A stretch of DNA of 64,000 nucleotides from Sediminicola sp. (GTDB lineage: Bacteria; Bacteroidota; Bacteroidia; Flavobacteriales; Flavobacteriaceae): positions 1-64,000 of the forward strand of contig JAHEND010000035.1 in NCBI GenBank assembly GCA_024643325.1, in the 5' to 3' direction. The notes under the pieces are model-generated. The model was not told the origin of the DNA, made no database searches, and saw only the letters and a program-made list of their open reading frames with translations. The position numbers and the translations under genes were made by a program. Positions 16,232-25,563 of this stretch are shown here, one piece after another. Positions within the stretch are counted from its first letter, which is position 1. Each line of letters begins with the position of its first letter.

Positions 16232-17560
16232 ATGAACTTAACAGTTATAGGAACCGGATACGTTGGATTAGTTAGTGGAACTTGTTTTGCAGAAATGGGC
16301 AACAAAGTACATTGTATAGACATAGACCAGCAAAAAATAGATCGCTTAAAGAATGGGATTATTCCTATTTATGAGCCAGGTTTAGAAGCCATGGTAAAGC
16401 GAAATGTAGAGAACAATAGTTTACATTTTTCGACTGATTTAGCTGCACAATTACCCACTACAGATGTGGCTTTTATAGCCGTAGGAACTCCTATGGGAGA
16501 AGACGGTGCAGCAGATTTACAGTATGTTCTACAAGTAGCCAAGAGCATTGGTACGCACATGACAAAACCGCTGATTATAGTAGACAAATCTACCGTACCT
16601 GTTGGAACAGCAGACAAGGTTAGAAATGCCATACATGAGGCTTTGGATTTAAGGGGAGAAAATTTGTCGTTTTCAGTGGTCTCTAATCCAGAGTTTTTAA
16701 AAGAAGGCGACGCCATTGCAGATTTTATGAAACCAGATCGCGTTGTAATTGGTGCAGAAGATCCCGAAGCTTGCGATGTAATGCGTAAGTTGTATATACC
16801 TTTTTTCAGAAGCAGTATGGACAGACTCATTACTATGGACGTTCGCTCTGCAGAAATGACAAAATATGTGGCTAATGCTATGTTAGCTACTAAAATATCT
16901 TTTATGAATGAGGTCGCTAATATTTGTGAATTGGTCGGTGCAGACGTGAATAAAGTTAGGATTGGGATTGGCTCGGACAGCAGAATTGGGTACAGTTTTA
17001 TTTATCCAGGAAGTGGTTATGGCGGCTCTTGTTTTCCTAAAGATGTTAAGGCACTGAAAAAAACAGCTTTAGAAAACGGCTATGATGCCAGATTAATTGG
17101 TGCAGTAGAGGCTGTTAATGAAAGTCAAAAAATGGTGATCGCTAAAAAAGTGGTGACCCGTTTTGGCGAAGATCTCAGTGGTAAAACCTTTGCCGTTTGG
17201 GGCTTGGCTTTTAAACCAGAAACAGACGACATGCGAGAGGCTCCAGCTATTTATATTATTAAAGATCTCGTTAAAAGAGGGGCTAAAATTCAAGCTTTTG
17301 ATCCAAAAGCCATGGAAGAAGCCCAGCACTTTTATTTAAAAGATACTCCTAACGTTAAGTACACCTCAAATAAGTATGAAGCACTAGAAAATGCCCATGC
17401 CATGATCTTGCTCACGGAGTGGAAAACCTTTAGAGCACCTGATTTTGACGCCATAAAAACAGCCTTACAAGACCCTATTGTCTTTGATGGCAGGAACCAA
17501 TATTCAGATATTGAAATGCAAAAAAGAGGCTTTGAATACTATCAGATCGGAAAAAAATAA
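16232..17560 (+). CDS. ugd: UDP-glucose 6-dehydrogenase
   Basis: A 442-residue dehydrogenase that oxidises UDP-glucose to UDP-glucuronate with 2 NAD. The N-terminal Rossmann motif is GTGYVGLVSGTCFAEMG. The central domain contains NPEFLKEGDA, and the catalytic cysteine lies in GYGGSCFPKD. The C-terminal NAD/UDP-binding domain contains WGLAFKPETDDMREA. Length and motifs match the Ugd family fully. It provides the substrate for the epimerase upstream and is 12 bp from the next dehydrogenase gene. Confidence 0.95.
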   Translation: MNLTVIGTGYVGLVSGTCFAEMGNKVHCIDIDQQKIDRLKNGIIPIYEPGLEAMVKRNVENNSLHFSTDLAAQLPTTDVAFIAVGTPMGEDGAADLQYVLQVAKSIGTHMTKPLIIVDKSTVPVGTADKVRNAIHEALDLRGENLSFSVVSNPEFLKEGDAIADFMKPDRVVIGAEDPEACDVMRKLYIPFFRSSMDRLITMDVRSAEMTKYVANAMLATKISFMNEVANICELVGADVNKVRIGIGSDSRIGYSFIYPGSGYGGSCFPKDVKALKKTALENGYDARLIGAVEAVNESQKMVIAKKVVTRFGEDLSGKTFAVWGLAFKPETDDMREAPAIYIIKDLVKRGAKIQAFDPKAMEEAQHFYLKDTPNVKYTSNKYEALENAHAMILLTEWKTFRAPDFDAIKTALQDPIVFDGRNQYSDIEMQKRGFEYYQIGKK

Positions 17561-17572
17561 CGTCAAATTTCT

Positions 17573-18859
17573 ATGTCTGAACCTAAGTTTAAAATTGGTG
17601 TTATAGGTCTTGGCTATGTTGGCCTTCCCCTAGCGACACTTCTGGCAGAAAAATTTGCTGTGGTAGGTTTTGATCTAAACGCCCGTAGGGTATCACAAAT
17701 AAATTCATTTTCTGACCCTACCTTTGAGGTATCTAAAGAAAGTTTAAAAGCTGTTGTAAAAACAATTGACAGCGAGCACAACGGATTGTACTGCTCCTCG
17801 GATCCAAGTAGCTTAGGCGCTGTGAATTTTTATATTGTTTGTGTTCCAACCCCCGTTACCCAAGATAATGAACCAGATTTTAGCTTATTAGAAAAAGCTT
17901 CAGCAGACCTAGGCCCCTATCTTAAAAAAGGAGACTATGTGGTGTATGAATCTACCGTTTACCCTGGAGCCACAGAAGAAATCTGCTTACCTATATTAGA
18001 AAAATACAGTGGTTTAAAAGGCAAAGAAGATTTTTATCTAGGCTATTCTCCCGAACGAATTAATCCTGGAGATAAGGCCAGAAAACTCAAAGATATTCTT
18101 AAAATTACCTCAGGTTGTAGCCCAGCATCTGCAGCTGTCATTAATCAGGTCTATGCCACAGTCATTGAGGCAGGCACCTACCCAGCACCCAGTATTATGG
18201 TAGCAGAGGCAGCTAAAGTCATAGAGAATGCCCAAAGAGACCTCAATATTGCCTTTGTTAACGAATTGGCCATTGTTTTTAGTAAAATGAACTTAAACAC
18301 CCATGAGGTCCTCAAAGCTGCAGCCACTAAATGGAATTTTATGCCGTTTAGCCCAGGTTTAGTGGGTGGGCATTGTATTGGAGTAGATCCATATTACTTA
18401 GCCGCTAAGGCTAAGCTTGTGGGCCATGATCCCAAAGTTATTTTAGCGGGTAGAAAGCTCAATAATGACATGGGTAGCTTTGTTGCCCATCAGGTCCTTC
18501 ACATGTTGGCCCTGAAAAAAATAGGAATGCCAGGCACCGAAGTACTGTTGGTGGGTTTTTCCTTTAAAGAGAATTGTCCAGATGTCAGAAATACAGGCGT
18601 GATGAGTGTTTATCATGCGCTAGACTCCTTTGGAGCACAAATAAGTGTCTACGACCCCGTAGCAGACAAAGAAGCTGCTTTAAACAGTTATGGTGTTTCA
18701 CTGATTCATGAACCAAAAAAATTAGGCTACCAAGCCATTGTCTTATGCGTACCCCATAAAACACTCATAGATATTGATTGGCGTGTTTACAACACAAATA
18801 AGGGTATTATTTACAAAGTAAAAGAAGCTTTTAGCACAGCATCAGACGGTCAATTATAA
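17573..18859 (+). CDS. Nucleotide-sugar dehydrogenase (TviB/WbpO type)
   Basis: 428 residues of the UDP-HexNAc dehydrogenase branch of the UDP-glucose/GDP-mannose dehydrogenase family. It has the N-terminal GLGYVGLPLATLLAEKF motif, the YSPERINPGD signature, the catalytic cysteine in GGHCIGVDPYYL and a C-terminal FSFKENCPDVRNT. The pattern favours UDP-GalNAc or UDP-GlcNAc to the uronate (TviB/WbpO-like) over UDP-glucose. It is the third gene of the sugar-nucleotide trio. The exact substrate is not decided by sequence. No glycosyltransferase or polymerase genes accompany it in the window. Confidence 0.87.
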   Translation: MSEPKFKIGVIGLGYVGLPLATLLAEKFAVVGFDLNARRVSQINSFSDPTFEVSKESLKAVVKTIDSEHNGLYCSSDPSSLGAVNFYIVCVPTPVTQDNEPDFSLLEKASADLGPYLKKGDYVVYESTVYPGATEEICLPILEKYSGLKGKEDFYLGYSPERINPGDKARKLKDILKITSGCSPASAAVINQVYATVIEAGTYPAPSIMVAEAAKVIENAQRDLNIAFVNELAIVFSKMNLNTHEVLKAAATKWNFMPFSPGLVGGHCIGVDPYYLAAKAKLVGHDPKVILAGRKLNNDMGSFVAHQVLHMLALKKIGMPGTEVLLVGFSFKENCPDVRNTGVMSVYHALDSFGAQISVYDPVADKEAALNSYGVSLIHEPKKLGYQAIVLCVPHKTLIDIDWRVYNTNKGIIYKVKEAFSTASDGQL

Positions 18860-18883
18860 GACATAAGTCCATTTAGGTAGTAA

Positions 18884-20026
18884 TTAGCTAGATAAGGTTT
18901 TTCTAGAAGCAAATGCCTTTTTATAAACGCTTTCATACAAAGGCAAAATATTGGTGATGTCGAACTTCTGAGCTGCTAGAACCGCACGTTTTTTAAACTG
19001 CTCCAAGACCTCAGGATCTTGCAAAATAGTCAATGCATTCTCTGCCATTTCATCTACTGCACCTACAGGACTCAAGAAACCGGTCTCTCCATGAATATTC
19101 ACTTCTGGAATACCACCTGTATTACTAGAAATTACAGGAACCTCATTGATCATAGCCTCCAAAGCTGCCAAACCAAAACTCTCCGACTCGGAGGGCAATA
19201 AAAAGAGGTCAGAAAAACATAAAATACGGTCAATTTCATTGCTGTTTCCCAAAAACAACACTTTGTCTGTTATACCAAGGGTCTCACATTGAATTTCTGC
19301 TTTTTCCCTTTCTGGCCCCTCACCTACCATAACAAGTTTGGCTGGAATACGTTCTTGGATTTTATGAAATATAGCCACCACATCTGCAATGCGTTTTACT
19401 TTTCTAAAATTGGAGATATGTGTCACAATTCTTTCATGATCTTGAGCCATTAAGGATCGTTGACAATCTGTGTAATCATGGGCATACTTTTTGGTGTCAA
19501 TAAAATTGGGAATGACCTCAATCTCATTTTTAATATCAAATAGCGCTAAGGTATCCTTTTTTAAACTCTCCGATACCGCTGTAACCACATCCGACTCATT
19601 AATACTAAAAGTAACTGCTGGCTTGTAAAAAGGATGCTTTCCAACTAGCGTAATGTCCGTCCCATGTAAAGTGGTGATCATAGGAATATAGATTCCTTCT
19701 TTGGCTAGCATTTGCTTGGCCATATAGCCTGCATAGGCATGAGGAATGGCATAATGCACATGCAGCACTTCTATACGGTACATTTTCACAGTGTCTACCA
19801 ATTTGCTAGACAGTGCCAATTCATATGGTTGGTAATGAAACAAGGCATATTCAGGCACATGCACTTCATGAAAATGAATGTTTGTATTTAATAATTCCAA
19901 CCGAACCGGTTGTTTATAGGTCACAAAATGAATTTCGTGACCTCTATTAGCAAGGGCAATACCCAATTCAGTAGCAACAACACCGCTCCCACCAAAGGTG
20001 GGGTAACATACAATGGCAATTTTCAT
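18884..20026 (-). CDS. bshA: N-acetyl-alpha-D-glucosaminyl L-malate synthase
   Basis: A 380-residue GT4-family glycosyltransferase matching BshA, which joins GlcNAc from UDP-GlcNAc to L-malate in the first step of bacillithiol synthesis. The signatures are CYPTFGGSGVVATELG at the N-terminus, FHYQPYEL, HVHYAIPHA, TTLHGTDITLVG, and the donor site SESFGLAALEAM with STGGIPE. It is the last gene of a tight minus-strand run, 6 bp after the GH3 gene. Its presence predicts bacillithiol in this organism, with bshB/bshC encoded elsewhere. Confidence 0.93.
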   Translation of the reverse strand: MKIAIVCYPTFGGSGVVATELGIALANRGHEIHFVTYKQPVRLELLNTNIHFHEVHVPEYALFHYQPYELALSSKLVDTVKMYRIEVLHVHYAIPHAYAGYMAKQMLAKEGIYIPMITTLHGTDITLVGKHPFYKPAVTFSINESDVVTAVSESLKKDTLALFDIKNEIEVIPNFIDTKKYAHDYTDCQRSLMAQDHERIVTHISNFRKVKRIADVVAIFHKIQERIPAKLVMVGEGPEREKAEIQCETLGITDKVLFLGNSNEIDRILCFSDLFLLPSESESFGLAALEAMINEVPVISSNTGGIPEVNIHGETGFLSPVGAVDEMAENALTILQDPEVLEQFKKRAVLAAQKFDITNILPLYESVYKKAFASRKTLSS

Positions 20027-20032
20027 AGTCTA

Positions 20033-21706
20033 TTATTTAATTCCTTTCAAAGAAACCGGCAATACCCCTTTGGCCAGCTTTTGTCCATAAAGAACTTGAG
20101 CGGCGTATTGCTGCATTTGAAAGGCATTCTGGTACCCAAAAAACAATTGGGGAATTTCTTCAATAAATGGTAGGTCTAATACCGCATAAGGCTTTGTGAA
20201 AACAGCCAAAATAGTGGTGTTTGACAATGCGTTAATGTCTTTTAAAAGAGAGACTTCCTCTGGAGATAATCTATGGGCTTTATATGCAGTCTCCATAGAC
20301 CTATGGTGGCCAACCACCACATAATCAAATTCTTTTAAAGCTTGGACCCCATTTTTTAAATCAGACACAGCCACCGCCTGAGCTCCAAAAGACTGAAGCG
20401 CTTCCCTAAAAACCGCAGGAGAGGCCTCCCCTAAGGCTACAAAAGCTACTTTATCTGAGGATTTTAAAACAATAGGAGCCGTATCTGTTTGGCTCACATA
20501 AGTAGCCGCTTGTGCATATGCTTTTTTAATAGTCTGCTTATAAATGGGTTGATTTAATTCTTTGATGAGTCCATTGAGCTGGACCGGAACATATTGATCA
20601 AGTCCCAAATCGTACTTGGCTCCTAATATTTTTTTTACCGAATGTGCTAGCCTAGCCTCAGTAAGTACTCCTTTTTTCAAAGCATCTGACAAATGCGCAA
20701 TGGACAGTCCCAAATCGTTTGGAATGACCAGCACGTCATTTCCAGCCAATAAGGCTTTTAAAGATACATCTCCATCAGGGGAAAAATCAGAGGCCCCTTT
20801 CATATTTAGGGCATCTGTAAAGACAAGCCCTTTGAATTTTAATTCATTTTGTAGTAAATCCGTAGTAACTTTATGAGATAAAGAGACCGGTAAACCGGGT
20901 TTACCAGTGAGTACAGGCACATCTAAATGCGCTACCATGATCCCTTGAACGCCTTGTAATAAGGGTGTTTTATAGGGATACAATTCTATACTATCCAGTC
21001 TTTCTCTAGTAAATGGGAGTACTGGCAACGCTTTATGAGAATCTACAGAGGTGTCCCCATGGCCCGGAAAATGCTTGGCACAAGTAAAAATACCGGCCTC
21101 ATTCATTCCTTGGCTAAGGGCTAAGGCCCTTGCGGACACTTTTCTCACGTCTGATCCGAAAGACCTATTGCCAATAATCGGATTATTGGGATTGATATTC
21201 ACATCTGCCACTGGAGCAAAATTCATGTGTACCCCCAATCGTTTGGCTTGCATACCCATATGGCTTCCAATCGTTTTAAGGAGACTTAGGTCCTGAATAG
21301 CCCCTAAAGTCATATTCCAGGGATACTGTGGCACAGAATCCAATCGCATGGCTACCCCCCACTCTGCGTCCATAGAAATCATGAGTGGTACCTTACTTAA
21401 AGATTGGTAATGATTGGTTAACTGGGCTTGTTTATAAGGGGTTCCCAAAGAAAATATCACGCCTCCCGGCTGATGCCTTTTTAGTTCCTCCTCAAATTCC
21501 TTCAGCTCTTTCTCTGGTGCTTTACTCTGTATCATCACTACAAACAATTGACCAATTTTTTGGACATTCGTAAGAGATTGATAGGTGCTGTCTACCCATT
21601 GTGCTCTTGCTTCTTCCCTAGATTGTTGTGCTAAAGCAGTGAGACTACTCAAAAAAATGAGCGTCAAAAGCAATGGGTTAAAGTTGTTTTTTAATGTGTT
21701 AAACAT
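20033..21706 (-). CDS. GH3 beta-N-acetylhexosaminidase (NagZ-like)
   Basis: A secreted 557-residue glycoside hydrolase family 3 enzyme. A signal peptide ends near residue 27 (ALA-QQ). The NagZ-type histidine/aspartate loop KHFPGHGDTSVDSH and the predicted nucleophile Asp in FTDALNMKGAS are present. A C-terminal alpha/beta sandwich domain (~400-557) follows. It should release beta-N-acetylglucosamine from muropeptides or chitin-type oligosaccharides. Many Bacteroidota relatives carry a further C-terminal serine-hydrolase (beta-lactamase) domain; it is absent here. Neighbours for envelope biogenesis and the amidase at 25564 support a cell-wall role. Confidence 0.9.
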   Translation of the reverse strand: MFNTLKNNFNPLLLTLIFLSSLTALAQQSREEARAQWVDSTYQSLTNVQKIGQLFVVMIQSKAPEKELKEFEEELKRHQPGGVIFSLGTPYKQAQLTNHYQSLSKVPLMISMDAEWGVAMRLDSVPQYPWNMTLGAIQDLSLLKTIGSHMGMQAKRLGVHMNFAPVADVNINPNNPIIGNRSFGSDVRKVSARALALSQGMNEAGIFTCAKHFPGHGDTSVDSHKALPVLPFTRERLDSIELYPYKTPLLQGVQGIMVAHLDVPVLTGKPGLPVSLSHKVTTDLLQNELKFKGLVFTDALNMKGASDFSPDGDVSLKALLAGNDVLVIPNDLGLSIAHLSDALKKGVLTEARLAHSVKKILGAKYDLGLDQYVPVQLNGLIKELNQPIYKQTIKKAYAQAATYVSQTDTAPIVLKSSDKVAFVALGEASPAVFREALQSFGAQAVAVSDLKNGVQALKEFDYVVVGHHRSMETAYKAHRLSPEEVSLLKDINALSNTTILAVFTKPYAVLDLPFIEEIPQLFFGYQNAFQMQQYAAQVLYGQKLAKGVLPVSLKGIK

Positions 21707-21715
21707 ATCAGGGTA

Positions 21716-22201
21716 CTATTTCATGAATTGTTCATGCCAACTTTCACTGGCAGGCACTTCCCAATAATTTTCATACTCCGCTTTGGTGGTAACCAAATTA
21801 TTAAAAACTACTGTATTAGCACTCACTGAGCGGTCCTTGGCCATTTTTTTAAAATCTATCAGGGTTTTGTGTGCCACATGAGGTCCCTGTTTGTAGGTTA
21901 CATTCATCTTGTCCAAAAGATCTACATTGTACTGCGCTTCTAGACTTTGAATAAAACGCACTGAACTGTCAATGGAGCAGCCAGAGGCGCCGCCTTGCTG
22001 CGCATCTAATCCAAAGATTATAAAGCGGTTGTAAGGCATGTCTACCCCCGCATGCAAGTCATTCCCATGGGCCGTCCAACCTGATAAGAAAGCTTCACAA
22101 GCCGCTTTAACGGCTGCCGCTTCCTCATGGGTGAAAGGTCTATTGCTTTGGTATATCCAGATTCGAGCATCTCCTGGTAATTCTGAAAAAGGGACTAACA
22201 T
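21716..22201 (-). CDS. Conserved Bacteroidota protein of unknown function
   Basis: 161 residues, no signal peptide and no membrane segment. The sequence (PFSELPGDARIWIYQSNRPF, FLSGWTAHGNDLHAG, GCSIDSSVRFIQ) belongs to a family widespread in Bacteroidota and often labelled ABC transporter ATPase. No Walker A, Walker B or ABC signature motif is visible, so that label is not supported. It precedes the GH3 gene by 9 bp and is probably in the same operon. Conserved Asp, His and Cys residues hint at an enzyme, but I assign nothing. Confidence 0.8.
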   Translation of the reverse strand: MLVPFSELPGDARIWIYQSNRPFTHEEAAAVKAACEAFLSGWTAHGNDLHAGVDMPYNRFIIFGLDAQQGGASGCSIDSSVRFIQSLEAQYNVDLLDKMNVTYKQGPHVAHKTLIDFKKMAKDRSVSANTVVFNNLVTTKAEYENYWEVPASESWHEQFMK

Positions 22202-22319
22202 AAAAGATTAAATATTTAATAATTTAAAAAATGGCCTTTGAGACATATTCGGTGTTGACTTTAGGCCTAGGTGTTTTTTAATGTTTACACTAGCATAGCT
22301 ATGGTCTAATTAAACCTTT

Positions 22320-22400
22320 GAGTAGCTGTGATTACAATTGAGTGGTCGTACTTCCATCGATTGGCCGTGCTTTCATTTTGGTAGCCATGATTTCATTTTA
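22320..22400. repeat. Degenerate ~20-bp tandem repeats
   Basis: In the 196-bp gap between two minus-strand genes, four imperfect units can be laid out on the plus strand: GAGTAGCTGTGATTACAATT, GAGTGGTCGTACTTCCAT, GGCCGTGCTTTCATTTT and GGTAGCCATGATTTCATTTT. They end at the stop codon of the Fe-S protein gene. No hairpin with a U-run was found. Confidence 0.4.
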
Positions 22401-23192
22401 AAGGTCTCCAGCCTGTGCAATAAGCTCCGCTATATCCATAACCGCCACACTGCCTTCTTTTTCTTTGTTTTTTACACCGTCTGTCATCATGGTGTTACAA
22501 AAGGGACAGGCTGCTGCCACTATATCTGGCTCGGTTTCTAAGGCCTCTTCGGTTCTGGCAATATTAATTTCCTTATCTCCAGGTTCTGCATCTTTGAACA
22601 TCTGAGCACCCCCTGCGCCACAACACAAGCCTTTTTCCTTGCAGTTTTTCATTTCTACAAGTTGGGCATCTAATTTTTTAATCAGTTCCCTGGGTGCCTC
22701 GTATACCCCATTGGCCCTACCTAAATAGCAAGGGTCATGAAAGGTAATTTTCTTTCCTTTATAAACGCCTCCCTCTAGACTCAATCTATTTTGATCCATC
22801 AAATCTTTTAATAGTTGGGTGTGGTGCACAACGTCATAGGTGCCCCCCAGGGCAGGGTATTCATTTTTTAAGGTGTTAAAGCAATGTGGGCAAGCCGTGA
22901 CTACTTTTTTAACCCCATAAGCATTCAAGGTGGCAATATTAGTAGCCGCCTGCATTTGAAATAAAAATTCATTCCCTGCTCTTTTAGCAGGATCTCCCGA
23001 ACAGGTTTCTTCTGCACCCAATACCGCAAAAGATACGCCTGCGTTGTGAAGAATCTTTACAAATGCTTTGGTGATTTTTTTGGCGCGCTCGTCAAAACTT
23101 CCAGCGCAACCCACCCAAAATAATATTTCTGCTTCCTTCCCAGCGGCAGCCATTGCAGCTAAAGTGGGAACTTCTATTCTATTTTCAGACAT
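22398..23192 (-). CDS. (Fe-S)-binding CCG-domain protein
   Basis: 264 residues with two cysteine-rich CCG-type domains as in heterodisulfide reductase subunit B, GlpC and LutA: FWVGCAGSFDERA, TACPHCFNTLKNEYP, DPCYLGRANGVYE, CCGAGGAQMF and AACPFCNTMM. These bind an iron-sulfur cluster and pass electrons or catalyse disulfide chemistry. I use the ATG at 23192 (MSENRIEVPT) because the longer tracked ORF would overlap the upstream gene. It directly follows the membrane Fe-S protein gene, and the two probably form one complex. Confidence 0.87.
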   Translation of the reverse strand: MSENRIEVPTLAAMAAAGKEAEILFWVGCAGSFDERAKKITKAFVKILHNAGVSFAVLGAEETCSGDPAKRAGNEFLFQMQAATNIATLNAYGVKKVVTACPHCFNTLKNEYPALGGTYDVVHHTQLLKDLMDQNRLSLEGGVYKGKKITFHDPCYLGRANGVYEAPRELIKKLDAQLVEMKNCKEKGLCCGAGGAQMFKDAEPGDKEINIARTEEALETEPDIVAAACPFCNTMMTDGVKNKEKEGSVAVMDIAELIAQAGDL

Positions 23193-23196
23193 AGCT

Positions 23197-24522
23197 TTAT
23201 TTTTCTTGGGCCCATAAGAGCCTGTCTTGTTGGTTGTAAGGCCATGGAGCCCCGTTGTTTTCAATATTACCCATCATATTATTTAATGCTTGTGGGGCAG
23301 CAGATTGTTCCATGACAAGGTATTGACGCATTTCCATGATAATGGATAAAGGGTCTATACTCACAGGACAAGCTTCTACGCAGGCATTGCATGAGGTACA
23401 GGCCCACAATTCTTCTGCTGAGATATAATCCCCTAACAGTTGCTTTCCATCTGGAACGAATACCCCTTTATTTTTCTTAGTAATTTTTCCTACTTCCTCC
23501 AAGCGGTCTCTGGTGTCCATCATGACCTTTCTTGGAGATAATTTTTTCCCAGTCTGATTGGCGGGGCACATATCGGTACACCTACCACACTCGGTACAGG
23601 TGTAAGCGTTGAGTAATTGAACCTGATTGAGGTCTTGCACATCTGCAGCGCCAAAACGTTCTGGTGGTGAGGCATCGGCCGCAGGCGCAGCAAAAGGATC
23701 TGCAGAGGGATCCATCATCATGGCTACTTCTCTAGCCACCGTTTCATTGTGGGCAAATTGCCCTTGGGGCGTGAGTCTTCCAAAATAAGTATTTGGAAAA
23801 GCCAATAAAATATGAAGATGTTTAGAGTAATATAAATAATTTAAGAAGAACAATATACCGCAAATGTGCAGCCACCATGCACCTCGTTCCATCAGGATCA
23901 AGCTGGTTTCTGAGAGGTTCTCAAACAAAGGGGCCAATAAACTACTTACAGGAAATACACCTGCCTTGGTATAATGAGCGGCTTCCATGAGCTGTAATTG
24001 ATAATCTGCTGCATTCATGGTTAAAAAGAGTCCCATGAGCACCCATTCAATATAGAGAATATAGTTTGCGTCGTTTTTGGGCCAAGCAGTCATTTCTGGT
24101 TTCCAAAAACGCTTTATTTTAAGCGCATTTCTCCTCAACCAAAATACGCCTACCGAAAGAACAACCGCAGCAGCAAAAATTTCGAAAGTAGCTATGAGTA
24201 CATTGTATGTAGGTCCCAGGAAAGAAAAAAGTCTATGAGTACCTAGTAGGCCATCCAAAACAATCTCCAACACTTCTATGTTAATAATAACAAAGCCTAG
24301 GTACACCACTAGGTGTAATAACCCAGATATGGGACGCTTAAACATTTTACTTTGGCCAAAAGCTATATAGGCTACGTTTTTTAAACGCTCTTTTTTGTCT
24401 CCCTGTACTACTGGTGTTTTCCCCAGTTTAATATTGGCGATAAGTTGCCTAACGTTTTGCACAAAATATCCAATTCCAAGCACTAAAATCAAGGCAAAAA
24501 TTACATTGGGAATGTACTGCAT
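23197..24522 (-). CDS. Membrane Fe-S oxidoreductase subunit (HdrC/NarI-like)
   Basis: 441 residues. The N-terminal half has about five hydrophobic helices (residues ~5-25, 65-90, 105-130, 150-170, 215-240) with histidines suited to heme b (GLLHLVVY, WLHICGILF). The C-terminal half has two 4Fe-4S motifs, CTECGRCTDMCP (~310) and CTSCNACVEACP (~375). The plan fits a quinone-linked electron-transfer module with the CCG protein encoded 5 bp downstream. The electron donor or acceptor is unknown. The pair is not next to any dehydrogenase catalytic subunit, so it may be a stand-alone module. Confidence 0.85.
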   Translation of the reverse strand: MQYIPNVIFALILVLGIGYFVQNVRQLIANIKLGKTPVVQGDKKERLKNVAYIAFGQSKMFKRPISGLLHLVVYLGFVIINIEVLEIVLDGLLGTHRLFSFLGPTYNVLIATFEIFAAAVVLSVGVFWLRRNALKIKRFWKPEMTAWPKNDANYILYIEWVLMGLFLTMNAADYQLQLMEAAHYTKAGVFPVSSLLAPLFENLSETSLILMERGAWWLHICGILFFLNYLYYSKHLHILLAFPNTYFGRLTPQGQFAHNETVAREVAMMMDPSADPFAAPAADASPPERFGAADVQDLNQVQLLNAYTCTECGRCTDMCPANQTGKKLSPRKVMMDTRDRLEEVGKITKKNKGVFVPDGKQLLGDYISAEELWACTSCNACVEACPVSIDPLSIIMEMRQYLVMEQSAAPQALNNMMGNIENNGAPWPYNQQDRLLWAQEK

Positions 24523-24525
24523 ATA

Positions 24526-25506
24526 TTAGTTTTTAGGTGTAATAGTATCTTTTTGGTTGGCTGGATCATTTATGGGTAGTTGGTACTCTTTTTGCTTTTT
24601 ACCAAAAACAGATACATTAATATAACGCTTTGGGTTTAATCGCACATCCTGAAGTAAAAGAGACAACTCTTTAGAAGTCTGGCTGAGATAATCATACATT
24701 TCTGTGTCTTTGGTGAGTTTACCCAGGCTTCCTTCGCCATTTTCTACACCTGCTAAAATAGCATTTAATTTTTCTGCCGTTTGGCTCAAATTTGCAAAGG
24801 TGTTTGTGAGTCCCATTTTAGAAATTGAATCTGTTACTAAAGCAAGGTTCTCTGTAAAACTGTCTAGGTTTTGAATGCTTCCCTCAATAGCACCTCTATT
24901 GAGCACCACAATATCTGAAAGCACTGCTGTTGCTTTTTGAGTGTTGGCAATAAGAATATTAAGGCTTTCTATACTCTGCTTGAGGTCTTTTTTGGTCCTC
25001 CCATCTAAAACAGTATTGATATTAACCAGCAGAGAGTCTGCATTTTTAATTACATCTTCTACTTTGTTTTGTAAAGGACTTAGCTGTTGTTGCACCAATT
25101 CTGTTACCCCTGGTTTCACAGAAGCCACTAAAGTATCTCCTGGCTGCGCCACTGGACCATTGTCAAAGGCGGGAAGTATCTGAATCCCTTTACCCCCAAT
25201 AATTCCAGTGTCGTATAATTCTGCGATAGAATTTTTAGAAAAACTAAAACTGTCGTCCACCGAAAAAGTGACCAATAAATCTCCGGAAGCGTCTAAAAAC
25301 CCCACATCATTTACCTTTCCTACATTAAAACCATTAATGGAAACGGCTGTTCCAGGTTGTAAGCCTCCCACATGGTGGTACACCACATAAAGGGTCTTGT
25401 TATTTTCAAATAAAGGCGATGACTTTAAATAGCTATACCCCAGTAAAAAAAGTAAAATACCTCCTATACCAATTATTCCCGTTTTTATTTCTCTACTTAT
25501 ATTCAC
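24526..25506 (-). CDS. MlaD-like MCE domain protein
   Basis: A 326-residue protein anchored by one N-terminal helix (residues ~8-27), with an MCE/MlaD domain (~38-115; YHHVGGLQPGTAVSINGFNVGKV, GIIGGKGIQI) and a long helical C-terminus that may form a tunnel or needle. MCE proteins carry phospholipids between inner and outer membranes. The usual MlaE/MlaF partners are not in this window. It sits between the amidase and the Fe-S pair in a tight minus-strand block. The function in lipid transport is known for the family; the partner is inferred to be encoded elsewhere. Confidence 0.88.
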   Translation of the reverse strand: MNISREIKTGIIGIGGILLFLLGYSYLKSSPLFENNKTLYVVYHHVGGLQPGTAVSINGFNVGKVNDVGFLDASGDLLVTFSVDDSFSFSKNSIAELYDTGIIGGKGIQILPAFDNGPVAQPGDTLVASVKPGVTELVQQQLSPLQNKVEDVIKNADSLLVNINTVLDGRTKKDLKQSIESLNILIANTQKATAVLSDIVVLNRGAIEGSIQNLDSFTENLALVTDSISKMGLTNTFANLSQTAEKLNAILAGVENGEGSLGKLTKDTEMYDYLSQTSKELSLLLQDVRLNPKRYINVSVFGKKQKEYQLPINDPANQKDTITPKN

Positions 25507-25563
25507 AATATATGGTCTTGTTTGTACACAAATTTACTAATAATAATCCCTTTGAGCTCTTGA

